Below are positions 60,837 through 64,000 of a stretch of 64,000 bases of DNA, piece by piece (positions within the stretch are counted from its first letter, which is position 1; every line of letters starts with the position of its first letter). The DNA comes from Paulinella micropora (Eukaryota > Cercozoa > Imbricatea > Euglyphida > Paulinellidae), in NCBI GenBank assembly GCA_019918135.1, contig WBZZ01004539.1, positions 86,001 to 150,000 on the forward strand, given 5' to 3'. The notes beneath the pieces are model-generated. The model was given only the letters and a program-made list of their open reading frames with translations, searched no databases and was not told the origin of the DNA. Position numbers and translations under genes: made by a program.

Positions 60837-61127
60837 TTATTGTAAATATTTTTTTACTTCACTTTTAATGTCGGTGAATTTATCAAACCAAGGCTGTTTC
60901 ATAACCCATTCAATGTATGGCTTATCAATAACCGCTATATCTTGAATTTTCTTACCTTTATACTTACCAAATGGAAAAACATCGGTTGGCTTGCCCGCCC
61001 GTGCCTTTTCAATCATTTGGATTTCGTCAGTAATTACCTTTTGAATATCGGTAAGAGCAAAAGTTTCTTTTTTATTTTCAATAGAGAGTTTTTCAAACTT
61101 CTCGCATAGTCTGGTTAGGGTAGTCAT
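60837..61127 (-). CDS. FGKYKGK-type protein, short form
   Basis: A 96-residue protein: an N-terminal coiled segment, then FPFGKYKGKKIQDIAVIDKP and WVMKQPWF, a closer match to the canonical module than its neighbour. 28 bases upstream of the long form. The tandem pair probably arose by duplication and may have a replication-related role as it lies beside the polymerase. Confidence 0.55.
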   Translation of the reverse strand: MTTLTRLCEKFEKLSIENKKETFALTDIQKVITDEIQMIEKARAGKPTDVFPFGKYKGKKIQDIAVIDKPYIEWVMKQPWFDKFTDIKSEVKKYLQ

Positions 61128-61215
61128 AGTATAGTATAGGGAATATATTTTATAGAAAAAATTAATTAATTAACTATTTATCAACTACACTCTCATTTGA
61201 TAAATGACATTAAAT

Positions 61216-64000
61216 CTAGGAGCGGATATGGAAGCCGTAAGGAATACTATCATTTTCATTGATAAACTCCCGACCTTGCCATTTATTATCATTAACTTTC
61301 TTTTTTATATTTGTAGTATGAATAATGCTGAAATGGTTAATATTTTGCTGTTTGCTATTTCGCGATAAATGAATTTTCTTCATTTGAAAATCTCTAACAT
61401 TTTCAATGCTTTCGCCTAAATCCATCTTTTCATATACTTCTGGATTTAACCCTTTCGAATTCAACCCCTTACCTCTAAGGTGGTAGTATCTCTTTTTTAC
61501 TCCTTCATTTTCGTAGCATTCAATTATATGAACACCTTTGTCTTTATGTTTCAAGTCATTCTTAGTAAGGTAAGGGAGAAAGGCTTCATTCGTTGTAAAT
61601 TCTAACATATACAATTTTGGAGCAATCCATATTCCTCTTATTATCTTACAGCAATCTCCTAAGTCATCCGTTATTCCGCCGAGAGATTTATCTCCAAGTC
61701 TTTTAATTAGTTTGGCAAACCTAACATGCAACACTAGACTATCGGTATCGGTGTAATAGAAATCAGCCTCTATGTCTTTATTTGGATTAGCCTCTTTTAT
61801 GTAGTTATACATAATTCGCCTGCTATATGCTAGAATAAAAGCCCCGTAGTGAGAAGGCTTTGTAATACTTTCTTCAATTATTACTTCATTTCTAGGAATT
61901 CCAGATACATGCCATAGTTTGTTTCCGTCTTTATCTTTGAATTCAACCACATCAGATATATAATTTTTTGTCCAAAATTTCCAATACTCCTCATTTGATT
62001 TAATATATTCTGCTTCTGTTGGGATAGGTCGCTGTATCATTTTTCCGTATAACGAATTCATAAATAGTTTGGCTAGTAAATATTGCGGTGTGCCTTTTTC
62101 GCTATTTTCTTTCGCCTTAAACATTTCCAGTATGTATTCTTTGAAAACTGGTTCTGCCTCCTCTGTATAGTATCCTTTATGAATTGTTATATCGTAGCCC
62201 TCCTTAATCATATCTTCAATATCAACACTTGTGAGCCATTGGTCTTTCATATCCGCTAAATTCCACTTTAATGAGCCCATTTTATTTCTCTGTCCTATTC
62301 TTGAATGTAATATGTCTTTTGGTGAGATATAATCAACATTGTAAATACCGATAGGAAGATTATTATAATCAAATGGTGCGATAGCCTGTTTAATTTCTCC
62401 AACCATGAATAAATTAAGCATCGCTGTTGGGTATAAAGATACGACATCCGCATCAACTAAATAATCGGTTAATTCGTCAAATGTGATTTTCCCCGCTAAG
62501 TAGTCCTTGTATTGTTTTGAAACAAATCTTTTTTTGCTTGGATATGTTCTTGCTCCGATAACCGCTTTTCTAAATGCCTTCTCTTGTTCAATAGTTGGGA
62601 GTCTTACATCGTGCTTACCATCAATAATTTTCTTCCAGATATTGAAAGCAAGGCTTGAAGTTGAAATGTATGAAGTTAAATTCACTGAGTGTTTTTCAAA
62701 TATCTCTGTGTTTATTTTGTCATATAACTCTTTTAACCCCATAACATCGCACTTCAAATATTCAAGACATTTATTTCTTAATTCTTCGCTCATTGTTTCC
62801 CAAGTAGAAGCCTTGTCGTGGTCAAAATCTCCTTTAAGAGTTTTACATTTCATATTTTCTAAGTTTTCTTTTAACGTCCCCTGAGTATGCTTACACATAT
62901 CCCACATTTTAATATTTTCAAATTGTAAAGAGATTATTGAGCCATTATTAATCATATGTGATTTTGGTTTAATACCTCTTCTTATTAATTCCTGTTTAAT
63001 GAAGTAGTGGTCAAAGTTCGCCCCATTAAATCCATTCACGTATAAAATTGGTTCTTCTTCGTCTTTGTTTCTCTTCTTTCTTACTCCTGCTACTTTCTTG
63101 ACTGGATTATGTAGTAGTTTGTTAGCCCATTCAAATGATAACTTTCTTCCTCTCTCTAGAAGTGTATCAAGAAATTTAGAAATACAATCAACACCAGCGA
63201 AATATTTAAATCCTTCCGCACCTTGAGTATATCCGACTATATAGCAGTCGTGAATATCAAAGCCGTCAGCGAGAGTGTTATTTCTAAAAGTTTCAAGGTC
63301 GTAATGAATAACTTCATCTTTGTTATTAATTTTATCCTTCTCAAATTTGGTTATCAAATGTCTTCGTCCGTTCTTCAAAATTTTTCTATTAACATAATTT
63401 ATCATTTTTGGATTACAAGTGTGCTTCTTAACATATTTTTTTAAAACACTTTTCACATTTTTGTTTATATCTTTTAGTAGTCCAAAATAATGGTTGTTCT
63501 CTAAATAAATCATAATGTCTGCTTCTTCTCCGATGTTATTCGTGCTTATAGTTTCTCTTGTTAAGGCATTTGTTATTTCGTATGTCTTCCCATCCTTTAT
63601 CAAAGTATTAAGGATTTTTACGGCGGTAGAGAATGGTATAGGGCAATCGTTAGAAAGATTGAATTGTTCTCTAATATCATTACATCTTTTCCTGTTTATG
63701 AGTGGCATATTAAGAATGTCCTTACAGAGAAAGAATAAACAATTATTATTTTTGCTGGCGGGAGATATCAATATATTTTCATTCGATATTGTTTTTTTAC
63801 ATTTGTTTTTCCTTCATAACAACCGCCTCCGTTTTCTTGAACTACTACTACCTTAACGTATTCAATAATCCGTTCATAACCTAGTCCAGACGCTTCAATA
63901 TTGCTTATGTTAAACTCATTCAACATTTCAATAAAATCATCATAGTTTTTTATTTGAAACGAATTAAATGTTTTCTTTTTATAATATCTATTTAATTCTT
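61216..64000 (-). CDS. polB: Protein-primed family-B DNA polymerase (N-terminus beyond window; one frameshift)
   Basis: The main frame (61216-63771) has 851 codons. Exonuclease motifs: HYDLETF (ExoI), NGFNGANFDHYF (ExoII) and YLKCDVMGLKELY (ExoIII). Polymerase motifs: ADVVSLYPTAM (A), KLFMNSLYGKM (B), and FYYTDTDSLV (C). This is the Polinton/adenovirus-type pPolB, which starts synthesis from a terminal protein. Just upstream a frameshift near 63775 leads to more coding sequence (NYDDFIEMLNEFNISNIEAS) that leaves the window. The region NNNCLFFLCKDILNMPLINR resembles the Cys-containing OTU-like start seen in some PLV polymerases. Convergent with the small genes. One indel or a broken copy. Confidence 0.88.

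Overview
This window is eukaryotic chromosomal DNA that carries several endogenous DNA viruses of the polinton-like virus (PLV)/virophage/Polinton group, separated by a host-like block of retrotransposons and SINEs. A eukaryotic host is indicated by Ty1/copia and Ty3/gypsy elements, tRNA-derived SINEs with (AAT)n tails, one probable two-exon gene with GTAAGT/CAG splice sites, and a short TTAGGG-type telomeric array. I cannot name the host. The two flanks (1-24 kb and 45-64 kb) are AT-rich and viral. The middle (24-45 kb) is more balanced in base composition and repetitive.

Region 1 (1-5.6 kb) is one end of a PLV ('element A'): the C-terminal part of a double-jelly-roll major capsid protein, a penton-like minor capsid protein, a GIY-YIG nuclease, a putative virion surface protein, a small F-box/zinc protein and a tyrosine recombinase resembling a protelomerase (telomere resolvase). 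Region 2 (6.6-7.5 kb) holds two tandem, closely related palindromes of about 390 bp. Each has arms of about 175 bp around a 38-nt AT-rich centre, which is the form expected of a replicated hairpin telomere. An interstitial telomeric array lies next to them, and a second protelomerase-like gene (7.7-9.1 kb) points away on the other side. I read this as a junction between the hairpin ends of two related elements. Region 3 (9.2-24 kb, 'element B') has another GIY-YIG gene, small zinc proteins, and a replication gene in which a TV-Pol-like polymerase module is fused to an SF3 helicase. That gene sits in two inverted copies (10.83-15.11 and 19.40-23.91 kb) around a unique core that includes a decayed YqaJ/lambda-exonuclease-like nuclease. 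A conserved motif of about 38 bp, probably a promoter, precedes several of these genes.

Region 4 (24-45 kb) has a degraded Ty1/copia element on the minus strand (24.6-32.1 kb), a truncated Ty3/gypsy element on the plus strand (35.3-38.3 kb), four tandem 0.49-kb repeats with AAT spacers, three tRNA-derived SINE copies, microsatellites, and a small spliced gene at 44.6-45.1 kb.

Region 5 (45.3-64 kb, 'element C') is a much better preserved Polinton-like virus: rve integrase (frameshifted), a 1250-aa fibre ending in an S74 self-cleaving chaperone, a one-helix membrane protein, packaging ATPase, basic core protein, adenain-like maturation protease, penton, major capsid protein, a homologue of the element A surface protein, two FGKYKGK-type proteins and a protein-primed family-B DNA polymerase that runs off the right edge. 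Long stem-loops fill the gaps between its late genes, recalling the hairpin 3'-end signals of mimiviruses and Sputnik.

Most genes of elements A and B carry one or more single-base frameshifts, while most structural genes of element C are open. This suggests C is the youngest insertion, although sequencing indels cannot be excluded from sequence alone.
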